A DNA stretch of 6,377 bases from an uncultured Eggerthellaceae bacterium (GCA_948829205.1 CAQLOA010000057.1:2023-8399), one strand, 5' to 3'; counted from the first letter of the stretch, positions 1 through 5,541 are shown. Notes: generated by a model from the sequence alone, not told the origin. Numbers and translations are program-made.

Positions 1-371
1 ACCTCGCCAGGGATGTACTTGGCCAGGACGTTCTGGCTTATGCCGCGCTTCGCCATGTTGTTGAGCGGGGAGATTCCCACCACCTCCATGACGAACAATG
101 CGGCCATTGCTGCGCACACGATTATGGCCGGAACGAGCATGAGCGGAAGGAAGATGGCCAGCACGGCGAGCACGATGGACACTATGCAGCAGATGATGCG
201 AGGCAGTTCGTAGTTGGGGTTGCAGTTGAATTCCTCGACCGACGTCTCGAGCCCGTTGCTCTTGAACGTTTCCTCTATGATGAACGACGCCTGCTGCTCT
301 TCCTCGGTGCCGCCCGGACGGGCGCCGATCACCTGAGACAGCCGCGCTGCGTACTCTAGGACTTCTGTCAT
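1..371 (-). CDS. M28 family metallopeptidase, N-terminal part (3' end outside window)
   Basis: The gene begins at the ATG whose complement is 369-371 and runs off the left edge, leaving 123 complete codons. Residues 15-32 (I-G-A-R-P-G-G-T-E-E-E-Q-Q-A-S) match the start of M28 zinc aminopeptidases, which typically read 'G-x-R-p-x-G-T-x-x-E'. Residues 40-48 (G-L-E-T-S-V-E-E-F) fit the following strand. Residues 59-98 are strongly hydrophobic and look like two membrane segments inserted into the domain. Residues 110-119 (G-I-S-Q-N-V-L-A-K-Y) then resume the M28 pattern 's-x-N-v-i-A'. The zinc ligands would lie beyond the window, so activity cannot be judged. The inferred role is membrane-associated peptide hydrolysis. 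A GGAAAGG ribosome site lies about 8 nt upstream, partly inside a small GCCTT/AAGGC hairpin (379-396). It is the next gene downstream of the aldolase but is separated from it by a terminator and has its own promoter candidate. Confidence 0.72.
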   Translation of the reverse strand, partial: MTEVLEYAARLSQVIGARPGGTEEEQQASFIIEETFKSNGLETSVEEFNCNPNYELPRIICCIVSIVLAVLAIFLPLMLVPAIIVCAAMAALFVMEVVGISPLNNMAKRGISQNVLAKYIPGE

Positions 372-408
372 GGTCAAAGCCTTTCCGCTTTAAGGCACAA
401 TTAAGTTA

Positions 409-414
409 AGTATA
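409..414 (-). promoter_or_regulatory. -10 box candidate for the M28 peptidase gene
   Basis: The minus strand reads TATACT (5 of 6 to TATAAT), about 37 nt upstream of the ATG at 371, in an AT-rich patch between a terminator and the gene. No good -35 box is visible at 16-18 nt spacing, so the call rests on the -10 box and its position. Confidence 0.4.
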
Positions 415-452
415 GTTGATTGGGCGTGAAAGGCCTAAAGGAGGAGGACAGC

Positions 453-489
453 AAAATGGGGAAAGACCGTTAAGGCCTTTCCCCATTTT
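453..489 (-). terminator. Rho-independent terminator after the aldolase gene
   Basis: A 13-bp perfect stem pairs AAAATGGGGAAAG (453-465) with CTTTCCCCATTTT (477-489). Two further C-G pairs sit inside, around a GTTAA loop. It begins 18 nt after the aldolase stop codon. On the minus strand the stem ends in TTTT, and on the plus strand in TTTTT, so it could terminate in both directions. It insulates the M28 gene from the aldolase transcript. Confidence 0.8.
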
Positions 490-507
490 TCTAGACAAGA
501 GTCGCTT

Positions 508-1455
508 TTAAATGTTGTCGTAACCGAACTGCTTCTCGCCGTTGAACACCGCCAGCGCATCGGCGACGCTGTAGTCGGCCAGCGTGACGGCGCTGATGGC
601 CTTGGTCAGGCGCACGGCCTCGTCGAGCGAGCGCTGATGGATGTTGCGCCCGGTGGCGTTTCCGCACGCGCCGCCCACATGGATCTGGTCGTACAGCTGG
701 GTGAGGAACGTCTCGGCGTCTACCGTGGAGCCGCCCGCACAGACCAGGCCGGTGCGGCCGGCGGCGTCGGCTGCCACGCGAAGGGCCTCGGCGGCGGAAC
801 GGCCGTCTTCGGGCTTTGGCGGATTGACCTTGACGAAGTCGGCACCCAGGCAAAGCGCGACGCCTGCAGCGCCTGCGATCAGGTCGGGGTCCTTCTCGGC
901 GGTAACGGCCTTGCCGCGCGGGTAGATCCACAGCACGACCAGCAAGCCGTTCTCGTGAGCCTGCGCGATGAGCTGGCCGGCCTCGGCCATCATGGTGGAT
1001 TCGTACTCGCTGCCCAGGTAGATGGTGTAGCCAAGCCCCACGACGTTTACGCCGTTCTCGCGCATCTGCAGCACGGCTTCGATGTCGGTGAGCTGCGGGG
1101 AGTACGGGTCTTCCTGCTTGGTGCCGACCAGGTTGGTCTTGGAGTTCATCTTCACAAGGTAGTTGATGTCGGGGTAGTCGGCCGCGTATTGGGCGACAAG
1201 GCCGCGCTGGCCGGCAAGCACGCCGATGACGCCCTGCTTGCCGATCTGGAAGAGGTGCTCGGGCTTGCCGTCGGCGGGGTCGATGCCGTCGCCATAGAAG
1301 TCCTTGTTCATGTGCTCGACCTTCTGGTCGCAGGCGAAGAGCATGAGTCGACCCGTGTTGCGGGTGGCCTTAAGGTAGTTGTCGACGTAGATGTCGCGCG
1401 ATGCGGCCGGGACGTCCATGGGTATGCGAACGTCTGCTGCGGTGATCTTGGGCAT
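508..1455 (-). CDS. Class I fructose-bisphosphate aldolase, DhnA/FbaB type
   Basis: This 315-residue TIM-barrel aldolase belongs to the DeoC/LacD superfamily. It is predicted to cleave or form fructose-1,6-bisphosphate through a lysine Schiff base in the cytosol, for glycolysis and gluconeogenesis. Visible signatures are A-C-D-Q-K-V-E-H (residues 41-48; D-Q-x-x-E-H is typical of the family), I-Y-P-R-G (177-181), where the tyrosine fits the acid/base residue, G-A-D-F-V-K-V-N-P-P (204-213) with K209 as the probable Schiff-base lysine, the phosphate-binding loop A-G-G-S (240-243), and G-R-N-I-H-Q-R (269-275). Length is normal for the family and the ORF is intact. GGAGG lies 6 nt before the ATG, which fixes the start. 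It has its own promoter candidate and terminator, so it is probably monocistronic. Some DhnA relatives make other sugar or aromatic precursors, so substrate assignment is less sure than the family. Confidence 0.88.
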   Translation of the reverse strand: MPKITAADVRIPMDVPAASRDIYVDNYLKATRNTGRLMLFACDQKVEHMNKDFYGDGIDPADGKPEHLFQIGKQGVIGVLAGQRGLVAQYAADYPDINYLVKMNSKTNLVGTKQEDPYSPQLTDIEAVLQMRENGVNVVGLGYTIYLGSEYESTMMAEAGQLIAQAHENGLLVVLWIYPRGKAVTAEKDPDLIAGAAGVALCLGADFVKVNPPKPEDGRSAAEALRVAADAAGRTGLVCAGGSTVDAETFLTQLYDQIHVGGACGNATGRNIHQRSLDEAVRLTKAISAVTLADYSVADALAVFNGEKQFGYDNI

Positions 1456-1476
1456 GTTTCCTCCAAGTGTCGTTTC

Positions 1477-1499
1477 AGGCCCTTTGTGGGGAAGGGCCT
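1477..1499 (-). promoter_or_regulatory. Stem-loop in the 5' UTR of the aldolase gene
   Basis: AGGCCCTT (1477-1484) pairs perfectly with AAGGGCCT (1492-1499) around a 7-nt loop. It lies between the promoter candidate and the GGAGG site, ending about 21 nt before the start codon. It has no U-tract, so it is more likely an mRNA stability or translation element than a terminator. Any function is inferred. Confidence 0.45.
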
Positions 1500-1515
1500 A
1501 TTGAATGATGCATCT

Positions 1516-1524
1516 ATTCTATCA
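1516..1524 (-). promoter_or_regulatory. Extended -10 promoter candidate for the aldolase gene
   Basis: The minus strand reads TGATAGAAT, an extended -10 (TG-n-TATAAT) with one mismatch in the hexamer. It lies about 60 nt upstream of the aldolase ATG, and initiation near 1509 would give a roughly 54-nt leader containing the 1477-1499 hairpin. There is no convincing -35 box, which extended -10 promoters tolerate. Confidence 0.42.
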
Positions 1525-1598
1525 AGTATTGAAGAACGGGCCGTTGCGCACACAAACCGTAACTGGTTGGTCACACTATGCCAACAAATGGGTGACGA

Positions 1599-1714
1599 GG
1601 AACGAGACCCGCGGGGATGGATGCGAGGTAAGCCAAAGGAGCCGAGAAATCCACTCGAGATGAGCGGAACGCTTCGCGCTCTCCGCAGGACTCGGCTCCC
1701 GCGGGTCTCGTTCC
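1599..1714 (-). terminator. Long branched hairpin after the VTT gene, probable terminator or 3' end structure
   Basis: The outer stem is 17 bp and perfect: GGAACGAGACCCGCGGG (1599-1615) with its exact complement at 1698-1714. An inner 7-bp stem, AGCCGAG (1640-1646) with CTCGGCT (1691-1697), stacks directly on it, leaving a 24-nt bulge on one side. The apical loop holds GCGGA/TCCGC (1664-1668 with 1682-1686). The structure starts 11 nt after the VTT stop codon. There is no U-tract on either strand, so it is not a canonical intrinsic terminator. It most likely ends or protects the ytxH-PRC-VTT message. Confidence 0.6.
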
Positions 1715-1725
1715 CTTGCTTGTCT

Positions 1726-2439
1726 TTACTTCGAGCCGGGTTTCGAGGAAAGCTTGTTGTACACGAGCAGTGCGGCGACGGCGATCAGCGCCAGCACCCC
1801 GAACATGACGACGCTTTCGAAGATGCGGCCTTCCAGCAGTCCGTCGGCCGCGTAGGTGGAAAGCACGATGCCCGGTATGCGCGCCGTGTTCGCAATGATA
1901 AGGAACGTGCTCAGCTTCATGTCGGACAAGGGGGTTATGTATGTGAAGACGTCCTTGGGAAGCCCGGGAATGAGGAACAGCACGAAGACGACCATGTTGA
2001 ACTTGCCCGACTGCTCGAACTCGCGGAACTTGGCGGTGTACTTCTGCGGCACCATGTCGTGCACGAACGGCGCGCCCAGCTTGTGCACCAGCATATATAT
2101 GAAGGCGCTGGAAACGACGCAGCCTACCAGGATTATCAACGCGCCCCACCATGGACCGTACAGCATCCCGGCCGCAATCTGCACCACCTCGCCGGGGATG
2201 AACGCGACGACCACCTGCAGGAACTGGATGGCCTCCAGGATCAGCACGCCGCCGAAGCCGGCACTCTGGACCCGGTCGATGAGGTGGTCGAGCCCGTCGG
2301 GTTCGAAAACCAAATGGATGTAGGGCCACACCAGTACCACGATGACGGCGACCACCACGAAGAACGCGATCAGCCCGACGAACTTCACCTTGTCGGCATG
2401 GGAGGCCTTTGGCTTGCCAGGGTCAGGCTTGTCGCTCAT
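1726..2439 (-). CDS. TVP38/TMEM64 family membrane protein (VTT / SNARE-associated domain, DedA superfamily)
   Basis: The protein has 237 residues. A charged cytoplasmic N-terminus (1-19) is followed by membrane helices at about 20-45, 62-80, 85-118, 147-170, 178-198 and 208-230. The VTT core shows F-I-P-G-E (80-84), G-M-L-Y-G-P-W-W-G (91-99), F-L-I-P-G-L-P-K-D (155-163) and N-T-A-R-I-P-G (184-190), the re-entrant-loop and amphipathic motifs of the family. Family members act in membrane homeostasis, and some DedA/VTT relatives flip phospholipid or undecaprenyl-phosphate carriers. No exact substrate can be read here. The start codon lies inside the end of the PRC-barrel gene (17-nt overlap), with a weak AAGGG site, so translation is probably coupled. 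It is the last gene of a three-gene operon ending at the 1599-1714 hairpin. Confidence 0.85.
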   Translation of the reverse strand: MSDKPDPGKPKASHADKVKFVGLIAFFVVVAVIVVLVWPYIHLVFEPDGLDHLIDRVQSAGFGGVLILEAIQFLQVVVAFIPGEVVQIAAGMLYGPWWGALIILVGCVVSSAFIYMLVHKLGAPFVHDMVPQKYTAKFREFEQSGKFNMVVFVLFLIPGLPKDVFTYITPLSDMKLSTFLIIANTARIPGIVLSTYAADGLLEGRIFESVVMFGVLALIAVAALLVYNKLSSKPGSK

Positions 2440-3268
2440 CGTCGTCGCCCTTCATGGCCTTCTTGAACTCGTCTTTGAAGTTGCCGAACATGCCCTTGCT
2501 GCGGGCGATTTGCCGACCGGTGGCATAGACGCCCTTCTGCACGGCCTCCCCGGCGACCTTCGACGCCTCCTGCGCCTTCGGCTTCACCTTCTGCGAGACC
2601 TTCTTGCAGGTCTTCTTGGCCTTGTCGGTTGCGACTGCGGTGGCCGCGCCTGCCTTTTCGGCAACGCCGCCTTCCACGGGAAGGTCGAACGCGGCCTCGT
2701 CGACTATTACGGCGCCCAGCGAATCGGGGTCCTCGTCATCGTCGTCGGTGAGGTAGAGCTTGGCTCCCATGCCGCGCCGAAAGCCGAGCATCATGCTGCC
2801 CGGAATGTTACGGCGTCCCAGCAACGTGTTGGCGGTGGCCCCCTGGCTGACCTCCATCGAGGTGACTCGGCCCGTCTGCTGGTCGAACTCGACGCTTTCC
2901 ACGAGCCCTAGCGACTGCCCGCTAGGGGTCATGGCCGGAAGGCCTATCCACAGCACGCACTTGTCCAAGTTGAGGCCCAGCGCCTTCGTTGCGCCGCGGC
3001 CTTGGGCGGCTGGGTCTTCGCGAACGACTATGACCTGATGGCCGGAGTCGTCCTGCATCAGGTCGAATCCGTCGTGTGCCACGAACATGTCCTCGCGGCG
3101 GAACATCAGCGCCACGTCAGGCCTCTTCACGAGGAAGCCGACGAGTTGCGCTTTGGACGGGTGAAATACGAACGCATGAATACGCCCCACCTTCTTGACC
3201 GCTTCGGGGTCGTTCTTGGTGGGGCGCGACGTCCAGACCTTCTTGTTTGACAGGTCCTTGGTGTTCAT
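2423..3268 (-). CDS. PRC-barrel domain protein with Ala/Lys-rich helical C-terminus
   Basis: The protein has 281 residues and no signal peptide. Two PRC-barrel-like beta domains are visible. The first (about 9-83) has K-K-V-G-R-I-H-A-F-V-F (25-35) and L-V-G-F-L-V (42-47). The second (about 104-195) has G-L-V-E-S-V-E-F-D (121-129), R-N-I-P-G-S (153-158) and an acidic T-D-D-D-D-E-D stretch (174-180). Residues 200-260 are rich in Ala, Lys and Gln and probably helical, followed by a basic/acidic tail ending D-D-D-E-R-Q-A. PRC-barrels occur in photosynthetic reaction centre H subunits, RimM and many stress or sporulation proteins, where they act as binding modules. The partner here is unknown. The start follows the YtxH stop by 2 nt with no clear Shine-Dalgarno site, suggesting coupling, and the 3' end overlaps the VTT gene. 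Confidence 0.82.
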   Translation of the reverse strand: MNTKDLSNKKVWTSRPTKNDPEAVKKVGRIHAFVFHPSKAQLVGFLVKRPDVALMFRREDMFVAHDGFDLMQDDSGHQVIVVREDPAAQGRGATKALGLNLDKCVLWIGLPAMTPSGQSLGLVESVEFDQQTGRVTSMEVSQGATANTLLGRRNIPGSMMLGFRRGMGAKLYLTDDDDEDPDSLGAVIVDEAAFDLPVEGGVAEKAGAATAVATDKAKKTCKKVSQKVKPKAQEASKVAGEAVQKGVYATGRQIARSKGMFGNFKDEFKKAMKGDDDERQA

Positions 3269-3270
3269 TG

Positions 3271-3792
3271 CTACTTGGTGGCGTCCTTCGCCGCGCCGGC
3301 GGCGTCGTCGACGGCTTCGGCGGCCTTGTCGACGACCTCGTCGGCCTTGTCCTTCGCAGCGTCGGCGGCGTCCTTCACTGCGGCATCGGCGCCAGCAGCG
3401 GCGTCCTTGGCGGCGTCTGCCGCGCCGGGGGTGGCGTTCTTGATCGCGTCAGCGGTCTCGTTGGCGTTCTCGCGCACCTGCTTCGCGATGCGCTCGCGGG
3501 CGGCTTCGATTTTGGCGCGCAGCTCGTCGTTCTTGTCGATCGCGGCCTCGGCGCCCTTGGCAGCGGCATCCTTCGCCGCGTCGGCGACCTCGTTGCCCTT
3601 GTCAGTGGCCTGCTTTACGGCGCTCTGAACCTTTTCAGCGACCTGTGCGCCCATGTCCTGGGCGTTGTTTGCGAAGTTGCTTGCCTGGTCTGCGACCATG
3701 TCGCGGGTCTTTTCGCCAGACTGAGGCGCCAGAAGAAGCGCTCCTACGGCTCCGATTGCCCCGCCGAACAGGAAGGTTACGAACTTGTTCAT
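3271..3792 (-). CDS. YtxH-like membrane-anchored protein with amphipathic helical repeats
   Basis: The protein has 173 residues. An N-terminal hydrophobic segment (about 4-22, with G-G-A-I-G-A-V-G-A) is followed by A-P-Q-S-G-E-K-T-R (22-30), the hallmark of YtxH proteins (usually A-P-x-S-G-x-x-T-R). The remainder is low complexity: Ala, Lys, Asp and Glu in roughly 11-residue repeats such as D-A-A-K-D-A-A-A and N-A-T-P-G-A-A-D-A-A-K-D, resembling apolipoprotein or LEA-type amphipathic helices. The expected location is the membrane with a long cytoplasmic helix. YtxH relatives are often stress-induced, but the biochemical role is unknown. An ideal AAGGAGG site lies 6 nt before the ATG, giving high confidence in the start. 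It is the first gene of the operon with the PRC-barrel and VTT genes. The repetitive composition means BLAST hits outside residues 1-40 may be only compositional. Confidence 0.82.
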   Translation of the reverse strand: MNKFVTFLFGGAIGAVGALLLAPQSGEKTRDMVADQASNFANNAQDMGAQVAEKVQSAVKQATDKGNEVADAAKDAAAKGAEAAIDKNDELRAKIEAARERIAKQVRENANETADAIKNATPGAADAAKDAAAGADAAVKDAADAAKDKADEVVDKAAEAVDDAAGAAKDATK

Positions 3793-3813
3793 CTCTGCCT
3801 CCTTGGTTTGCGC

Positions 3814-3829
3814 ATGCGCTTGCGCGCAT
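3814..3829 (-). promoter_or_regulatory. GNRA-capped hairpin in the ytxH leader
   Basis: On the minus strand ATGCGC, loop GCAA, GCGCAT forms a 6-bp perfect stem with a GNRA tetraloop. It lies between the promoter candidate and the AAGGAGG site of the YtxH gene. It could stabilise the 5' end of the operon mRNA; that is inference. Confidence 0.4.
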
Positions 3830-3838
3830 CCTTCTATC

Positions 3839-3844
3839 AGTATA
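3839..3844 (-). promoter_or_regulatory. -10 box candidate for the ytxH-PRC-VTT operon
   Basis: The minus strand reads TATACT, 46 nt upstream of the YtxH start codon, which would give a leader of about 40 nt. The -35 position (about 3862-3867) falls in the 10-bp palindrome ATTCTAGAAT (3861-3870) and does not resemble TTGACA, so an alternative sigma factor or an activator is possible. Confidence 0.42.
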
Positions 3845-3882
3845 GCCGTTAAGTGAGCCCATTCTAGAATGCATGCGACAAG

Positions 3883-3900
3883 GGCTCTTTCGCCAGAGCC
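3883..3900. other. Small hairpin upstream of the ytxH promoter
   Basis: GGCTCT (3883-3888) pairs with AGAGCC (3895-3900) around a 6-nt loop, without a U-tract. It marks the edge between the promoter region and the AT-richer spacer. No function is assigned. Confidence 0.3.
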
Positions 3901-4232
3901 ACCTGTTTGCTAAACGTCACTTCGCTTTAGCGGAACCGAAACCCGTCGCTTCGCCTGCTGAAAAAGCGCAAAACGGAGCGGATTCAAACGAGAGCTTCCT
4001 AAGCGCAGCAAAGAACGGCCCTTGCAACATTGGTCGTTGCACGTTTTTCGGACTCTGGTGTACAAAACAGGCGAAAATCGGTTGTTTTTAAAGCGGCGAC
4101 AGCGCAAATTCGCAGAGCTAGAAACCGTTGTTGCAAGAAACCGCCGGTAGAGGGACTGCAAGATTTGTGAGTTTGAACCGAAAAGGCTACGGGACCCTGT
4201 GCGGTCACCGATTTCCGTCGTTTTTGTACACA
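3901..4232. other. Long intergenic stretch without a credible gene
   Basis: This stretch between the DUF2510 terminator and the ytxH promoter region is less GC-rich than its neighbours and has many A and T runs. Minus-strand open frames exist (3910-4233 and 3999-4208), but they lack ribosome sites, have Arg/Cys/Ser-rich composition and show no recognisable domain. The right-hand part holds the inverted-repeat element annotated separately. The left part (3901-4056) shows only short stems, such as TGCAAC (4023-4028) with GTTGCA (4036-4041). Confidence 0.6.
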
Positions 4233-4233
4233 A
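4057..4233. repeat. MITE-like or repeat-derived element with imperfect inverted ends
   Basis: The left end from about 4058 reads GTGTACAAAACAGGC then GAAAATCGG. The right end (about 4208-4232) read on the opposite strand is GTGTACAAAAACGACGG then AAATCGG. The two ends therefore share about 24 bp of imperfect inverted repeat around some 130 bp of non-coding sequence. Composition is more AT-rich than the flanking genes. I see no target-site duplication and no transposase, so a small non-autonomous element, or two inverted copies of a dispersed intergenic repeat, fits best. Without genome-wide copies this remains inference. Confidence 0.42.
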
Positions 4234-4259
4234 GGGCGGAGTTTTCTTGCATCCGCCCT
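4233..4259 (-). terminator. Hairpin terminator after the DUF2510 gene
   Basis: AGGGCGGA (4233-4240) pairs perfectly with TCCGCCCT (4252-4259) around an 11-nt loop. It starts 19 nt after the stop codon. On the minus strand it is followed by TTGTGT, a poor U-tract. It abuts the inverted-repeat element. Confidence 0.6.
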
Positions 4260-4278
4260 ACGCTTCCGTTCCGTGCTG

Positions 4279-4902
4279 CTACTCGTCCTTCGTGGAAACC
4301 AGGAGCAGGATGCCGCCCACCAAGTTCAGGAAGATGAGCGAGCACACGCCGAACGCCACGGTGTTGGGGCGTTTGCCCTTGTAGATTCCCCAGGTCATGA
4401 CCGTCATAGGGATCATCCAAGCCAAGGGGATGATGAACCACCCCGCTGTGACCGTCGAAAGCAGGGCAAGTATGAAAGCGATCAGGCGCAAGGTGGAATC
4501 CTGCTGGTTGACGTAGTAGATCGGCGCGTCGGCGTAGGCGGGATCGGCGTAGTTCACGTAGACCGAAGTCTGCGTGTAGGTCGGTTGAGCGGCATTGGAC
4601 ACGGACCCGGGAGCTCCGGGCTGGGTGGTCGCGTTGGGAATGCTGCCGGGGGCTGCGCCTGCAGCCACGTCAGGCTGCGGCGTGACAGGGATGCCGGTGG
4701 GCGGGGTGGCAGCGGGCTGCTGGTAGGCAGCGTTGTATGCTGCGCCAGCCTGCGTCTGCGTCGTGGCGGGCTCTCCCTGGGGAGCAGCCGTGGCCGCTGC
4801 CGCATCCATGCAGCTGTCGGTCCACTTGGCGCCATCCCAATAGCGAAGCTTGTTCGGGTCGCCTGCGGGGTCGGCGTACCATCCTGCGATAGGTGCGGTC
4901 AT
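4279..4902 (-). CDS. DUF2510 domain membrane protein
   Basis: The protein has 207 residues. The N-terminal DUF2510 domain (about 5-29) shows G-W-Y-A-D-P (7-12), R-Y-W-D-G (20-24) and K-W-T (26-28), its conserved aromatic and glycine positions. A flexible Ala/Pro/Thr/Gln-rich linker spans about 33-125. The C-terminal part is membrane-embedded, with hydrophobic stretches at about 138-154, 155-172 and 182-203, the second followed by a basic loop K-G-K-R. DUF2510 is a small module common in actinobacterial membrane proteins; its role is not established, and peptide or protein binding is only a guess. AAAGGAAG lies about 7 nt before the ATG and fixes the start. It sits 87 bp downstream of the DUF151 gene, separated by a strong hairpin, with no obvious promoter of its own, so partial read-through expression is possible. 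Confidence 0.83.
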   Translation of the reverse strand: MTAPIAGWYADPAGDPNKLRYWDGAKWTDSCMDAAAATAAPQGEPATTQTQAGAAYNAAYQQPAATPPTGIPVTPQPDVAAGAAPGSIPNATTQPGAPGSVSNAAQPTYTQTSVYVNYADPAYADAPIYYVNQQDSTLRLIAFILALLSTVTAGWFIIPLAWMIPMTVMTWGIYKGKRPNTVAFGVCSLIFLNLVGGILLLVSTKDE

Positions 4903-4923
4903 GTTGCTTCCTTTCGATTGTTA

Positions 4924-4984
4924 GGCAGCGGTGGTCGGATGCGCCTTTAGGACCGTCCCGAAAGCACATCCGACCACCGCTGCC
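4924..4984 (-). terminator. 18-bp perfect-stem hairpin after the DUF151 gene
   Basis: GGCAGCGGTGGTCGGATG (4924-4941) pairs exactly with 4967-4984. Inside, CTTT/AAAG and GGAC/GTCC extend the rod almost to its tip. It begins 5 nt after the stop codon of the DUF151 gene and ends about 22 nt before the DUF2510 start. There is no U-tract on the minus strand, so it may be a Rho-independent terminator of the U-less kind, a partial terminator between two co-transcribed genes, or a 3' protection structure. Confidence 0.6.
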
Positions 4985-4989
4985 GGCCT

Positions 4990-5490
4990 TTACTTCAGCA
5001 AGTCTTCGGGGTTCAGCGACTCGATGAACGAGTCGAATTCCGCAAGTTCGGTTTCCTTGTCTGCGCCTTCCTTCAAGATGAACGGGTATGACGCGCGTGC
5101 CAGGACGTCGTCTTCTATATAGAAGGGGGCGCCTTGTCGAACGGCTAACGCGATGGCATCGGTGGGACGCGCATCCAGCTCGATGAGCCGGCCGCCCTGG
5201 CGAAGGTACATCTTCGAGAAGAAGGTCTGCCCGGCAACGTCGTTCACCACCACATGGTCGACGCGTGCATCGAGGTTCGTGAGAGCGTCGATGAACAGGT
5301 CGTGGGTGAGGGGTCGCGGGGGCTTCACCTGCTCGAGAGCCACTCCCAGCTGCATCGCTTCCTGCGCGCCGATCCATATGGGAACGATGCGCTGCTTGCC
5401 CGCGATGGCAGGCTCGTCAGGCTCTAGGACCAGGATTGCTGGCTGGTCGGGCTGCGTGAAGACCATTGTCAGAACGTGAAGCGGAGTCAT
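4990..5490 (-). CDS. Bifunctional nuclease family protein (DUF151)
   Basis: The protein has 166 residues and is soluble, with no signal peptide. The DUF151 core covers about 4-130: R-I-V-P-I-W-I-G (34-41), E-A (44-45), P-P-R-P-L-T-H-D-L (57-65), V-V-V-N-D (80-84), and L-D-A-R-P-T-D-A-I-A-L-A (105-116) followed by G-A-P-F-Y (120-124). These are the most conserved family blocks. The C-terminal acidic tail ends N-P-E-D-L-L-K. The family name comes from a plant member reported to have DNase and RNase activity; the role of bacterial homologues is poorly defined. The ATG at 5490 is chosen because the N-terminal strand aligns with the family start, although no Shine-Dalgarno site precedes it. The -10 box is only 7 nt away, so a leaderless mRNA is likely. 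Confidence 0.88.
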   Translation of the reverse strand: MTPLHVLTMVFTQPDQPAILVLEPDEPAIAGKQRIVPIWIGAQEAMQLGVALEQVKPPRPLTHDLFIDALTNLDARVDHVVVNDVAGQTFFSKMYLRQGGRLIELDARPTDAIALAVRQGAPFYIEDDVLARASYPFILKEGADKETELAEFDSFIESLNPEDLLK

Positions 5491-5497
5491 GCACAGA

Positions 5498-5503
5498 ATT
5501 ATA
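5498..5503 (-). promoter_or_regulatory. TATAAT -10 box giving a probable leaderless mRNA for the DUF151 gene
   Basis: The minus strand reads a perfect TATAAT, ending 7 nt before the ATG. Initiation at the usual distance would fall on or within 1-2 nt of the start codon. No ribosome site lies between. The -35 region overlaps the upstream tRNA terminator stem and has no clear TTGACA. Confidence 0.55.
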
Positions 5504-5510
5504 GCCGAAC

Positions 5511-5534
5511 AAAAAAGCCGCCCGGATGGACGGC
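5511..5534 (-). terminator. Rho-independent terminator of the tRNA-Ile/tRNA-Ala unit
   Basis: On the minus strand GCCGTCC, a 4-nt loop and GGGCGGC form a 7-bp stem with one G-U pair, followed directly by TTTTTT. It starts 7 nt after the encoded CCA of tRNA-Ala. This is the most canonical terminator in the window. Confidence 0.88.
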
Positions 5535-5541
5535 GAAATGA

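Noticed and set aside
456..473. A five-codon plus-strand ORF (ATG to TAA) preceded by a perfect AAGGAGG
   Set aside because: It lies inside the aldolase terminator stem, and the Shine-Dalgarno-like run is probably chance. No plus-strand promoter or downstream gene exists for it to lead.
637..2466. A 609-codon open frame on the plus strand
   Set aside because: It is antisense to the aldolase and VTT genes, crosses their intergenic hairpin, and has His/Gly/Val-rich composition typical of reverse-frame reading in GC-rich DNA. No ribosome site or domain is seen.
3300..3620. Possible tandem DNA repeat or CRISPR-like periodicity (recurrent GGCGTCC and GGCGGC units)
   Set aside because: The units are irregular, in frame with the helical Ala/Asp/Lys repeats of the YtxH protein, and lack uniform spacers.
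3275..3628. An Ala/Ser-rich plus-strand ORF opposite the YtxH gene
   Set aside because: It is the mirror of the low-complexity Ala codons of ytxH. The sense frame has a perfect ribosome site and a recognised N-terminal motif.
3910..4233. A 107-codon minus-strand ORF upstream of ytxH, and a 69-codon one within it
   Set aside because: There is no ribosome site, the composition is Arg/Ser/Cys-rich, and the start lies inside the inverted-repeat end. Better explained as a spurious ORF in a repeat.
4273..4950. A 225-codon plus-strand ORF opposite the DUF2510 gene
   Set aside because: Gly/Arg/Val-rich antisense frame without domain or ribosome site; the sense frame has clear DUF2510 motifs and membrane segments.
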